A stretch of DNA of 37,648 nucleotides from Nitrososphaerota archaeon (lineage in GTDB: Archaea > Thermoproteota > Nitrososphaeria > Nitrososphaerales > Nitrosopumilaceae). Within the stretch, counting starts at the first letter, position 1. Each line of letters starts with the position of its first letter. This document shows positions 16,561 through 24,317 of the stretch, one piece after another. The stretch spans positions 1-37,648 of the forward strand of contig JACZTB010000014.1 of NCBI GenBank assembly GCA_022573895.1. The letters are read 5' to 3'. The notes under the pieces are model-generated. The model saw nothing but the letters and a program-made list of their open reading frames with translations, was not told the origin of the DNA and did not search any database. A program made the translations under genes and the position numbers.

Positions 16561-17484
16561 TTACCCAAGTTTTGTCCTTGGCCAAAAATCAAACTGTCGG
16601 AATTTGGAAAGACATATGCGACAATTTTCATCCATGGGTAATCAGGATCATATAGTCTGTAAAATCCCATCATCAAATGTTATACTGACTGATTCTCCTG
16701 GAGCAAATTCTCCAGTTAAAATTCTTCCGTCTGGTGTAAATGGATTATGGCGATCATTGTTTTCTTTTCCACTAAGAATACTATGAGATACTATATCATC
16801 ATTCACTATTGTGATGGTAGTACCGGGTTCTACAGAAATTCTATCTTGTGAGAAATATCTCAATCTAAGTGAATCATATGCATTTTGTGTTGCTGAAGCC
16901 TGCTCTCTGATTTCACTGAGTTGAATGTAACTACTTACAATTCCCTGTGTAGAAGAGCCTCTAAGAATGTAAATTGTAAGATCGTTTGATTCTTCAGATA
17001 TTGTTGGTGTTGTGTTAATTTTTGTAAGTGTAGTTAATTTTGTTGTGTAAATTACTTTGTAAGTATCATCAGGTGTTGTAATTCTGCCGGTAAAACTATA
17101 AACTGACGCGTCTTTACTTTCTTCAATGAGTCTTCCAAAGAAGTTAATTGAGGTATCAAATCCTTTTGAACTTTCAATGTCTCCATTAATCCTAATGTAA
17201 CGGCCTTCACGTAAAAATTTTCCTTCCAAGTTAGAGATAAAAAATTCCTCATCGTCTAATGTAATAAAACCATCTTCTGTCAGGAAGTTAATTGTACTTC
17301 CATGTTGTTGTTGAGAAGACAAACCTAGATCAATTTCTGAAATTCTAATTATATCTTCAGTTACTGCAAATCCAAAGCCTTCTAAAAGAAATGCCTGGTT
17401 CTCAGAAATTTCAGCAAATGATTCATTGATAAAATATCCTGATAAGACGACAAGTAATACTAATAGTGCTATAGCTGCCTTCAT
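16557..17484 (-). pseudogene. Exported cupredoxin-like protein with a one-base frameshift
   Basis: The open frame covers 278 residues (stop at 16648): a signal peptide (1-24), a beta-rich domain, and a C-terminal cupredoxin-like region with TTITIVNDDIVSHSILSG and GEFAPGESVSITFDDG. It then ends in an unrelated ILQTI. In another frame the sequence continues directly as FYRLYDPDYPWMKIVAYVFP and about 15 more residues to a stop at 16557-16559. Removing one C from the CCC at 16666-16668 (GGG on the coding strand) rejoins the two exactly as DDGFYRLYDPDYPW. The 928-base span leaves remainder one on division by three, as expected of one inserted base. A real lesion and a sequencing error are equally possible. 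A full copper-ligand set is not evident. The restored end overlaps cbiE by four bases. Confidence 0.75.
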
Positions 17485-17651
17485 GATAGATTTGTCTTCT
17501 AATTTGGTTTATAATTTACTACTAAATTATTTTAGATTAACCCCATACTAAATATAAACATGAAAATCATGTATAGATACTGTAATAATTATAGCAACTT
17601 AGATTCTAAACTTATCTATACGCTTAAGTTCAAAATTATCTAGCAAAATTT

Positions 17652-17867
17652 ATGGATATTTATCAAAGAAGAGTACCTATTATTTTGATAATTATACTTG
17701 TGGGGATTCTCATATTGCAATATGTGACTAGTGAACAAAACATTGGTAAATTGATAGATTTTGAAACATGTGAATTATACATTAAAGATTCTCAAATTAG
17801 CATCAAGCAATACTTGAATGAATATGATTCTAAATGTCTAGAAATGAAAAAACTCGCTTCGCCATAA
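17652..17867 (+). CDS. Small membrane-anchored protein with two cysteines
   Basis: 71 residues: a short basic N-terminus (MDIYQRRVP), one hydrophobic helix (about 9-26, IILIIILVGILILQYV), then a 45-residue polar part with two cysteines (FETCELY and DSKCLEM). The polar part should lie outside the cell, where the two cysteines could form a disulfide. The 165 bases before it are very AT-rich and are likely the promoters of this gene and its divergent neighbour. Family unknown. Confidence 0.55.
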   Translation: MDIYQRRVPIILIIILVGILILQYVTSEQNIGKLIDFETCELYIKDSQISIKQYLNEYDSKCLEMKKLASP

Positions 17868-18002
17868 TAGATTCCCACAAACTGAAGAAAGAGTATTTTT
17901 TAAAATACAAAAAAACTTGTAAACTCTATTAGTCTTCATTAGAAATTTGAATGAATGGTAAATTTTTGATTAATTAGGTAAATTCGTTAGTAATTCTAAA
18001 AA

Positions 18003-18560
18003 TTAGAAATCGGACAACTTGGAGCCTGCTTCTTGGACTAGTTCTATCATGTAAAATTCAAGATATCCTCCTACTAAAAGGAAAGCCAACACAATTCCAA
18101 TTTCGATGACTGTTGGTTTGATGAGTAATCTAAGTTTAGTTTTTTTGATGATTGCTCGAATTAGAATAAAACTTCTAGAGATGCCCAAAGAGTATGCAAA
18201 AACTTCCATCAAACCAAATGGTGATAAGAAAAGAATTGAAAGGGGGGGAATATCTGCTATTTCAGGAACAATGGTGGCTATTGCAGCTAAAGCAAATCCC
18301 GTAGACCAAGCAGAGAACATCCCCCATACAATTCCAAACCCAGGAATAAACATCGGTAGTGCAATTGTTGTGTTGTGTACAAATATTCCAAATGCATCAA
18401 TATCTAAAACTAGGTCTTCAAATTCAGCCATGAAGGCATTTGCTTCTTCCTCATTTACAGAAGACATGGAGCCTATCTGAAAGACGACAGCAAAAATTGC
18501 TAAAAATATAAAAAATGTAATTATTCTAATTTTAAACATACTGCCTTCCTTTTTAAACAA
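18003..18560 (-). CDS. SpoIIM/DUF95-like integral membrane protein
   Basis: 185 residues with about four hydrophobic segments: 10-30, 60-95, 105-135 and 150-180. Family likeness is in NTTIALPMFIPGFGIVWGMF, the following Ala/Gly-rich helix, and LSILFLSPFGLMEVFAYSLG, which match the pattern of SpoIIM/DUF95 proteins (N-terminal loop, then NN/NT and HGxxE-like positions; here PFGLMEVFA). The molecular role of archaeal members is unknown. There are two possible starts: the ATG at 18560 (MFKKEGSMFK) or the methionine at residue 8. It is divergent from the polymerase gene, only 42 bases away. Confidence 0.78.
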   Translation of the reverse strand: MFKKEGSMFKIRIITFFIFLAIFAVVFQIGSMSSVNEEEANAFMAEFEDLVLDIDAFGIFVHNTTIALPMFIPGFGIVWGMFSAWSTGFALAAIATIVPEIADIPPLSILFLSPFGLMEVFAYSLGISRSFILIRAIIKKTKLRLLIKPTVIEIGIVLAFLLVGGYLEFYMIELVQEAGSKLSDF

Positions 18561-18602
18561 TATTTGAGGGTTCGGTGTTGAGCGCAGATTTAATTAAACC
18601 AG

Positions 18603-20063
18603 ATGATATTTTTCGATATGAAAAAGGAGCTTACCTTTGCGTTAAATTATGCATTAAACAAAGGATTCCAAATTCATCCAGATGCTTTTAAAATTTTAGA
18701 AAATGTGGATGTCAAAAAATTAGAGAAGATCATAAAGGAAATAGTTAGAGAAAAGACCAAACAGAAGTTATTTCAGATTAACCAAGATGATTTGGAGACA
18801 TATCTTGGAATTAAAGAGGATCCAACATTAAAAAGTGAAATTATAGTATTGTTTGATCCTACCACTAAGATAACAACGGGTGAGGGGGTTGACGGTTATA
18901 ATGCCTTGTTTTCAAGTCGTTTTAACAAACTCAAAAAAATAATTTTAGATAGACCAGAAGCGAGAAAGCTCAAATCCATAGCATTTGTAAAAACCGCAAA
19001 AACAGAAGATGATATGTATGTGTGTGGTCTTATCACTACAAGAAATACTGAGAGAAATATTACAAAGTTAGTTCTAGAGGATCCATCAGGCTCATTTGAG
19101 GGAATTGTTTTTGATGATGAGTTACAGAAGACTGTAGGTTCTCTTCTAACTGATCAGTTTGTTATGGTAAGGGTAGGTTTAGGAAAGAATTCAGGATTTG
19201 TTATCAAGGATTTGATTTTACCAGATATTCCGGATCAGCATATCAATAAATCAGAAACTGAAGTATATGCTGTTTTTCTTTCAGATCTACATATTGGAAG
19301 TAAGTACTTTATGGAAGAGGAATTTATGGAATTTGTCTCGTGGTTATCAAGTCCGGATCCAGTTGCAAGAAAAATTCGTTTTGTCCTAATTGGTGGAGAT
19401 GTAGTAGATGGAGTTGGAATATACCCAAATCAGGAAAAAGAGTTGGTTTGTTTAACCATTGAGGAGCAACTAAAAAAAGCAGAAAGTTTGATTGATAAGA
19501 TTCCAAAAAATGTAAAGGTCATAATAATGCCTGGAAACCACGATCCAGGAAGAAGGGCTCTCCCCCAGCCGGCTATACCAAAAAAATACAATTCAAGTTT
19601 GTGGGAAATGGAAAATGTAGTTATGGTTGGAAATCCAGCTGTGGTTTCATTGAATGGTGTAAAGGTAATGATGTTTCATGGACAAAGTATTGATGATATT
19701 GTAAAGACCACACCTGGTCTAAGTTATAACAAACCAACAAACGTGATGAAACATCTTCTCAGGGCAAGGCATTTAAGTCCAATTTATGGTCGTCAAACAC
19801 CCATAGCACCTGAGATGGAGGATCTTTTAGTAATTGAGAATATTCCAGATATCTTTCATGTAGGCCATGTTCACAGAGCAGAATTGGATATGTATAAAGG
19901 AATTTTACTTGTAAATTCCGGTTCGTGGCAAAGACAAACACCTTTTCAGGCTAGTGTTGGAATGACCCCAAACCCAGGAATAGCAATCATGGTAAATTTA
20001 AAGACCTTCCAAGTCTTCCATCAAAATTATAATTCAAATTCAGAGAATATCTTGCAAAATTGA
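18603..20063 (+). CDS. dp1: DNA polymerase D small subunit (DP1)
   Basis: 486 residues. The N-terminal helical region (1-75) is followed by an OB-fold (about 85-205, including LEDPSGSFEGIVF) and a calcineurin-like phosphoesterase domain (220-470). The nuclease motifs are all present: SDLHIG (227-232), GGDVVDG (264-270), GNHDPGRR (311-318), FHGQS (358-362) and GHVHRA (421-426), so the 3'-5' proofreading exonuclease should be active. DP1 and DP2 (24318) make the main replicative polymerase in these archaea. The gene overlaps the convergent cdc6 by 24 bases and is near the probable origin. Confidence 0.97.
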   Translation: MIFFDMKKELTFALNYALNKGFQIHPDAFKILENVDVKKLEKIIKEIVREKTKQKLFQINQDDLETYLGIKEDPTLKSEIIVLFDPTTKITTGEGVDGYNALFSSRFNKLKKIILDRPEARKLKSIAFVKTAKTEDDMYVCGLITTRNTERNITKLVLEDPSGSFEGIVFDDELQKTVGSLLTDQFVMVRVGLGKNSGFVIKDLILPDIPDQHINKSETEVYAVFLSDLHIGSKYFMEEEFMEFVSWLSSPDPVARKIRFVLIGGDVVDGVGIYPNQEKELVCLTIEEQLKKAESLIDKIPKNVKVIIMPGNHDPGRRALPQPAIPKKYNSSLWEMENVVMVGNPAVVSLNGVKVMMFHGQSIDDIVKTTPGLSYNKPTNVMKHLLRARHLSPIYGRQTPIAPEMEDLLVIENIPDIFHVGHVHRAELDMYKGILLVNSGSWQRQTPFQASVGMTPNPGIAIMVNLKTFQVFHQNYNSNSENILQN

Positions 20064-21251
20064 TGCTTCTGGACTTTCTTTAAAGGCCTTTTTTACAATT
20101 TCAGATGTGGTTTCAAGTTTGAATTTTTTTGTAGTCCCATGAGTGCCTTGATTGACAATTCTTCCACTAATAATTCCAAGTTGATCAATTTCACTTAACA
20201 TTTGTGTGACTCGTCTATTGGTAAGTTCATCATGACCAATTCTCTTACAGAGATTTTTGTACGATAAGTAAATCTCGCCAGTGGAGGAACCGTTTGCTCT
20301 CATAATTGCAAGAATAACCAATTTTTTGTGGGGGGGAAATCCTTTAAGAGTAGTTTTCACTAACTGTTCTTCTATTTTTTCATAAGCTTCTCTAACATGT
20401 TTATCGGTAACTTTTTTTGATTGTTGCCGATCGGCAATTTCACCTGCTTTAAGAAGTAAATTAATTGCCCTACGAGCATCGCCGTGTTCTCTTGCTGCAT
20501 ATCTTGCACATAGATCTATAGCAGGTTTCTCAACAGAATTTTCTACAAAGGCTTCATTGACCCTCTCCTGAAGGATCGTTTCAATTTGTTGAACATTATA
20601 ATTTACAAAAATAATTTCCTCCTCACCAAGACTGCTAATAACTCTAGGATCAAGATGGTCTTTGAATGTCAAATCGTTTGAAATTCCTACTAAAGTTATG
20701 GAGCCTTGTTCCAGACGCTCGTTTGCTCTTGTAAGTTGATATAATATGTCATTACCTGTTTTTTGTGCCTGTTTGGCAAGATGATCAATTTCATCAATTA
20801 CAAAAATTGTGTTAAGTCTTTCTTGATTAATTTTATTAAGAATTCTTTTGAAGACCTCACTTATTGCTAGGCCAGTTGCAGGTAATTCTTTATCATTAAG
20901 ACCTAGTTGTTTGCCTAGGCTTATTATCAATCCGTAAATTGCGGTTTCGTTTTTGCTGTTAGTATATGCAATTTTAATTGGGAAGTTTGATTTTTCAACT
21001 CTTTTTTCAATATTTTCAATTACTTTTTTAATCACTAATGTTTTGCCGGTTCCAGGTTCCCCATAGAGTAAAAGGTTGGATGGCCTAGATTGATTTATGA
21101 TTGGCGATAAAGATTGGGTAACTTGTTCCTGTTCAGAGGTTCTATATTGTATAGTTTTAGGGATGTAATCTAATTTTAAAATCTCTCTATTTTTCAGAAT
21201 AGATTCTCCAGCTTCTACTGCATCAAGTATTCTATCTATTGGGTCAGACAT
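20040..21251 (-). CDS. cdc6: Replication initiator Orc1/Cdc6
   Basis: 403 residues from the ATG at 21251 (a GTG two codons upstream at 21257 is possible). AAA+ motifs: YGEPGTGKT (63-71) and VIDEIDHL (151-158). Sensor-1 is in ITLVGISNDL, sensor-2 in EHGDARRAINLLLKAG. The C-terminal winged helix (about 315-400) includes NRRVTQMLSEIDQLGIISGR. It binds origin recognition boxes and loads the MCM helicase. The gene is transcribed away from a 490-base intergenic region holding such boxes, the usual arrangement of initiator next to origin. It is the only Orc1/Cdc6 in the window. It shares a 24-base tail overlap with the DP1 gene. Confidence 0.97.
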   Translation of the reverse strand: MSDPIDRILDAVEAGESILKNREILKLDYIPKTIQYRTSEQEQVTQSLSPIINQSRPSNLLLYGEPGTGKTLVIKKVIENIEKRVEKSNFPIKIAYTNSKNETAIYGLIISLGKQLGLNDKELPATGLAISEVFKRILNKINQERLNTIFVIDEIDHLAKQAQKTGNDILYQLTRANERLEQGSITLVGISNDLTFKDHLDPRVISSLGEEEIIFVNYNVQQIETILQERVNEAFVENSVEKPAIDLCARYAAREHGDARRAINLLLKAGEIADRQQSKKVTDKHVREAYEKIEEQLVKTTLKGFPPHKKLVILAIMRANGSSTGEIYLSYKNLCKRIGHDELTNRRVTQMLSEIDQLGIISGRIVNQGTHGTTKKFKLETTSEIVKKAFKESPEASILQDIL

Positions 21252-21335
21252 ACTCACACACCTTTGTTTCCTACTAATAATATCATAACCATATGTGAAT
21301 TAAGAGAGTAAAGAAGAGAATAGTAACTCTAGTTT

Positions 21336-21395
21336 AGTTTATAATTAATTATTTTTAGTTATTTTTTGATTTTCAAAAAAAAAAAATATAAAAAA
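21336..21395. other. AT-rich duplex-unwinding candidate
   Basis: About 60 bases of nearly pure A/T, with long A and T runs, lying between the cdc6 start and the weak origin box. Such tracts melt first at archaeal and bacterial origins. The position beside ORB-like elements supports this reading, but any AT-rich promoter would look similar. Confidence 0.5.
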
Positions 21396-21397
21396 AC

Positions 21398-21420
21398 ACA
21401 GAGTGGAAAGGTTGGTGTGT
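21398..21420 (+). repeat. Weak (mini) origin recognition box
   Basis: AGAGTGGAAAGGTTGGTGTG shares the GAGTGGAAA core of the two strong boxes but in the opposite orientation and with a degenerate G-rich side (GGTTGG instead of AAGGGGG). Inverted boxes flanking an unwinding zone are usual in archaeal origins. Confidence 0.6.
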
Positions 21421-21499
21421 GAGTTTAGATGAAATTTCCTTTCAGGTTAACACTTTGTTAATTTTCTGTTAAGGAATTTTCCAAAAAAGGCCATTATGA

Positions 21500-21525
21500 C
21501 CCCCTTATTTCCACTCCAGGCGTTA
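21500..21525 (-). repeat. Origin recognition box 1
   Basis: CCCCCTTATTTCCACTCC followed by AGGCGTTA; read on the minus strand it gives CCTGGAGTGGAAATAAGGGG, very near the archaeal ORB consensus with its G-string and TGGAAA core. It differs from box 2 at one base over the first 24 positions. Confidence 0.85.
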
Positions 21526-21561
21526 AGATTGATGTTAACGCTGTGAACATACAAAAACTAA

Positions 21562-21587
21562 CCCCCTTGTTTCCACTCCAGGCGTAA
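21562..21587 (-). repeat. Origin recognition box 2
   Basis: CCCCCTTGTTTCCACTCC followed by AGGCGTAA. It has the same orientation as box 1 and begins 62 bases after it, close to six helical turns, so both boxes face the same side of the DNA. Confidence 0.85.
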
Positions 21588-21742
21588 GAATTTCCTTATT
21601 TGTGGTGATTATGTATGATGTGTTGTTAACGATAAAAATATGGTTAGGCACAACTTAGGCAGTCAATCTTAACAAACTACCTAGTTAACAAACATTCTCG
21701 GATCAATTGAATTGTTAACATCTGATCCTCAAGATCTTAAAG

Positions 21743-22129
21743 ATGGTTAAAAAACGTATTCGAATAGATATGGAGGACTCTGATGGTGCACGCTACGACA
21801 TAAAAATAGAGGGCAATGTTACCAGGGAAAAGATTCTTAAAATATTTGAAATGATGGATTTGATGAATATTGAGGAAGAACAAGAAGCAACCAATATGGA
21901 CTCGGTAGGCTCAAAAATTTGGCATGTTGTAGACAAGTTCTTCCCTGTAGGTGAATTTACCTCCACAAAGATACTTGAAAAATATGAAGACGAATTCAAC
22001 GAACCAGTAAAACTTAGTGTAATATCCACCTATTTGTCACGATTTTCATCAAAAGGTAGAATTGATAGAGTTAGAACAGGTCGTGAATGGACCTATCAAA
22101 CCATTAAGATTAGTCAAAAACAGCGATAA
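21743..22129 (+). CDS. Winged-helix protein next to the origin
   Basis: 128 residues. The first 35 residues (KKRIRIDMEDSDGARYDIKI and on) form a beta-rich start; the C-terminal half (about 55-122) has the shape of a winged helix: a helix with SKIWHVVDKFFP, a second helix TSTKILEKYED, a recognition helix LSVISTYLSRFSSKGRIDRV and a wing with RTGREWTYQTI. The protein is basic in the last 40 residues. Its promoter region is the origin itself, with repeated GTTAAC motifs just ahead of its start, which makes it a candidate origin-binding or replication-linked regulator. I know no characterised homologue. Confidence 0.75.
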   Translation: MVKKRIRIDMEDSDGARYDIKIEGNVTREKILKIFEMMDLMNIEEEQEATNMDSVGSKIWHVVDKFFPVGEFTSTKILEKYEDEFNEPVKLSVISTYLSRFSSKGRIDRVRTGREWTYQTIKISQKQR

Positions 22130-22133
22130 CTAG

Positions 22134-22295
22134 TCAAGAAATAGTAATTTTTCTAATAATTAACCGGTCGTTTACAAGAATTAACTTAACATATTCACCT
22201 TTTTGAATATCCATGTACTTTCTAAACTGTTTAGGAATGGAAATTGTTCCAGCTGAAGTGATTTTTACCAAAACTTCATTTTCTTGAACAGACAT
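22134..22295 (-). CDS. SpoVT-AbrB domain DNA-binding protein, 53 residues
   Basis: The minus-strand frame from ATG 22295 to TGA 22134 encodes 53 residues: VLVKITSAGTISIPKQFRKY then MDIQKGEYVKLILVNDRLII. This is the swapped-hairpin AbrB fold (TSAG-TISIPKQFR is the signature). Such small proteins are DNA-binding dimers, in archaea often regulators or antitoxins. I see no toxin partner. A TATA-like attatatata lies about 25 bases upstream of the ATG (22316-22326), giving a leaderless transcript. It is tail to tail with the winged-helix gene, four bases apart. Confidence 0.85.
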   Translation of the reverse strand: MSVQENEVLVKITSAGTISIPKQFRKYMDIQKGEYVKLILVNDRLIIRKITIS

Positions 22296-22408
22296 ATAAT
22301 TACTATAATTTAATAATATATATAATTAATAAATAATAAAAATTAGGTTGTTTTCCTAAAATTTTGGATTAAAGAAAAAAACCTGTTCCAAAAACCTGAA
22401 GAAATTTC

Positions 22409-23011
22409 TTATGTGATTATAGGGTTAGTTTGAATTTCATCAACCTTTGTTTTTCCTTTTTCAGTTATTGAATAAGTATATGGTTTGGTTTCTGTATTCC
22501 TTTCAACAAAACCATCTTCAAATAATTTTTTCATTAATCGTGATGTATGCTCCCTACTTCTCTTTAATGTGATTTGTATGTCACGTGATGTCATAGCTTT
22601 GTTTGTGATTAGATGCAATACATGACCTATTGGGCTTGTATAATCTGAGCTAGAAACACTAGGCGTAGAAATTGGTTCTTCAGGCACAACTTCAGAATGA
22701 TTAACATCTACAACTTGTGTTTCATGTGATTCATTCTTTGCTAACTTCTCTAAGAATTGTTTTAATTCCAAATTAGGGTCATCTGATTTTTGTTCAATTC
22801 CTTGTATTTCTATAGCGTCAAGACGTATTTTCATATCAATTAACTGCCTTTCATAATACTCTAAACGCTCAGATTGTGATACATCAATCATTTCATTCCT
22901 AGATTTTATGAATGGACGTGCTTTATAGAATACATACAACCCGACTAAACCAACTAAGAATGCTAAAATCACACCCAAAATCACTTCAGGATCAGGAATT
23001 TCTACTAACAT
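22409..23011 (-). CDS. Membrane-anchored winged-helix transcription regulator
   Basis: About 200 residues (ATG at 23011; a GTG one codon upstream is also possible). One membrane helix at about 10-29 (VILGVILAFLVGLVGLYVFY), a coiled coil at about 44-72, a Ser/Pro/Glu-rich linker (75-128), then a MarR/ArsR-like winged helix at about 129-192: GHVLHLITNKAMTSRDIQ, a recognition helix in SREHTSRLMKKLFEDGF and the wing ERNTETKPYTYSITEKGKTK. The layout places the DNA-binding domain in the cytoplasm, tied to the membrane. An inverted repeat and a series of ATCACA/TGTGAT motifs precede the gene, so it may regulate itself. Confidence 0.8.
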   Translation of the reverse strand: MLVEIPDPEVILGVILAFLVGLVGLYVFYKARPFIKSRNEMIDVSQSERLEYYERQLIDMKIRLDAIEIQGIEQKSDDPNLELKQFLEKLAKNESHETQVVDVNHSEVVPEEPISTPSVSSSDYTSPIGHVLHLITNKAMTSRDIQITLKRSREHTSRLMKKLFEDGFVERNTETKPYTYSITEKGKTKVDEIQTNPIIT

Positions 23012-23025
23012 CACAAATTTTCTAT

Positions 23026-23059
23026 CAATGTTGTGATTTATTGTGATTGAGCAACATTG
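23026..23059. promoter_or_regulatory. Inverted repeat upstream of the membrane-anchored regulator
   Basis: CAATGTTG (23026-23033) and CAACATTG (23052-23059) are exact reverse complements, 18 bases apart. Between and around them TGTGAT or its complement ATCACA occurs repeatedly (for instance at 23032, 23042, 23106 and 23117). The cluster lies within about 110 bases of the start of the winged-helix gene at 23011 and ahead of the gene at 23488. An operator is the obvious reading. Confidence 0.5.
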
Positions 23060-23125
23060 TTTTACACTTTAGATTAACGTCGTCACAACAACTTGACTTA
23101 CTTTTGACCAAAATCATCACAAACA

Positions 23126-23488
23126 TCACATGTTACATGCCTTTCGAATAGTCATATCTATCACATTAGTGATCTGCTCTTCTCTTTCTGGGAAGACATC
23201 ACTATCATTCATCACACGGACATACTCTGAAAGTTTGGATATCACATCAATGTCATCAGGTAATAAAATACCTAGACCGTGTAAAAGAATGATTGAATAG
23301 AATAACCCGATTAATTTTTCTCTTGATTGCCCAACTTGTCTGTAGTAGGCTCCTTTTGTTATAGAAAATTTAGTTTCCAAAAGATCCTTCTGATTTAAAA
23401 TAATTTCAATTTGTCGTTCAGTAAATAGTGATTTTTTGATAATTTGACGAATAATATTGTTAAAATTAGACTCTTGAAACTCTGGCAT
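23126..23488 (-). CDS. Helical protein, unknown function
   Basis: 120 residues, wholly alpha-helical by composition, with no membrane segment other than the mildly hydrophobic LIGLFYSIILLHGLGILL (about 59-76), probably a core helix. Residues 22-52 (FTERQIEIILNQKDLLETKF, then SITKGAYYRQVGQSREKL) look like a helix-turn-helix of the kind found in transcription factors, beginning with the TERQIEIIL phrase typical of LuxR-type helices, but this may be chance. Two cysteines are absent; one sits in the last residues (KACNM). It is in the same direction as the membrane-anchored regulator and 110 bases from it. Confidence 0.55.
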   Translation of the reverse strand: MPEFQESNFNNIIRQIIKKSLFTERQIEIILNQKDLLETKFSITKGAYYRQVGQSREKLIGLFYSIILLHGLGILLPDDIDVISKLSEYVRVMNDSDVFPEREEQITNVIDMTIRKACNM

Positions 23489-23555
23489 AGCTATACAAAT
23501 CTGTATACCACATTACAATTAAACTTTAAAGAGGAGTCATCTACAATTCCCCACT

Positions 23556-24305
23556 ATGACTGGAAAAGTTGAATCGTTCCTAAAATCCGAACTAAAAAAG
23601 AAAAACACATTGTTGTTCGTGTTGATCGATTCTGAAGTATCGCATTTAGAGGCATCAAGCAAACTTGCCAGAGATGTTGAAAAAATTGGTGCTTCTGCAA
23701 TCTTGGTTGGAGGCTCTTCTGTCACTGATCAGATTGAGATGGCCCAAGTGGTTAAAGGCATTAAAAAAGGCATCAAAATACCAATAATCTTGTTTCCTGG
23801 GAATGTTACTGGTGTTGTACCGGATGCTGACGCAATCCTATTCAGCTCACTAATGAACTCAGAGAATCCATACTTTATTACACAAGCACAAGCATTGGGA
23901 GCCCCAAGTGTTCTTAAGTTTGGCTTAGAGCCACTTCCTACTGCTTATTTGGTGATAGGAGAGGGAACCTCTGCCTGGTTTGTTGGTTCAGCACGAGGAA
24001 TTCCATTTGAAAAACCAAAAATTGCCGCTGCATATGCCCTTGCTGCTCAATTTCTTGGTATGAGATTTGTATATTTAGAAGCAGGCTCTGGGGCAAAAAC
24101 TAATGTTACTTCAGAGATGATTCAGACGGTAAGGCGTACTTTTAATGGATTTTTGATAGTAGGAGGAGGAATTAAAGACATGAAAACTGCTCAGAGTTTG
24201 GCCAAAGCAGGAGCTGACGCATTGGTTATTGGAACATTCCTTGAAAAAGGAGGAAGTATCAAAAAACTTGAAGAAATAGCAAAAGCAATTCAAAGAAGTA
24301 AGTAG
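23556..24305 (+). CDS. Geranylgeranylglyceryl phosphate synthase
   Basis: 249 residues of the PcrB/GGGPS family, a TIM barrel. Marks: LIDSEVSHLEASSKLARDVE near the N-terminus, ILVGGSSVTD (substrate phosphate region), IILFPGNVTGVVPDADAILF, YLEAGSGAKTNV and FLIVGGGIKDMKTAQSLAKA. The enzyme joins geranylgeranyl diphosphate to sn-glycerol-1-phosphate, the first committed step of archaeal ether lipids. It ends 12 bases before the polymerase gene and is likely in one operon with it. The start is ATG 23556. Confidence 0.96.
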   Translation: MTGKVESFLKSELKKKNTLLFVLIDSEVSHLEASSKLARDVEKIGASAILVGGSSVTDQIEMAQVVKGIKKGIKIPIILFPGNVTGVVPDADAILFSSLMNSENPYFITQAQALGAPSVLKFGLEPLPTAYLVIGEGTSAWFVGSARGIPFEKPKIAAAYALAAQFLGMRFVYLEAGSGAKTNVTSEMIQTVRRTFNGFLIVGGGIKDMKTAQSLAKAGADALVIGTFLEKGGSIKKLEEIAKAIQRSK

Positions 24306-24317
24306 TAGAATTGTATT

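Larger units (their letters stand above)
21330..21742. other. Probable replication origin
   Basis: The space between cdc6 and the gene at 21743 has the parts of an archaeal origin: an almost purely AT tract (21336-21395, including a run of 12 A), a weak origin recognition box at 21398-21420, two strong boxes at 21500-21525 and 21562-21587, and a perfect inverted repeat (GCGTTAA at 21520-21526 with TTAACGC at 21535-21541) touching the first strong box. Downstream (21634-21720) GTTAAC/TTAACA motifs recur: TTAACAAAC at 21669-21677 and 21685-21693, and TTAACA at 21715-21720. The location beside cdc6 and the polymerase genes fits. Replication from here is inferred, not shown. Confidence 0.85.

Noticed and set aside
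17893-17908. GTATTTT/AAAATAC inverted repeat as a terminator
   Set aside because: The loop would be only two bases and the stem is pure low-complexity AT, so it is not distinguishable from background.
22134-22295. AbrB protein as antitoxin of a toxin-antitoxin pair
   Set aside because: Neither neighbour resembles a PIN, MazF or other toxin, and the adjacent genes are DNA-binding proteins.
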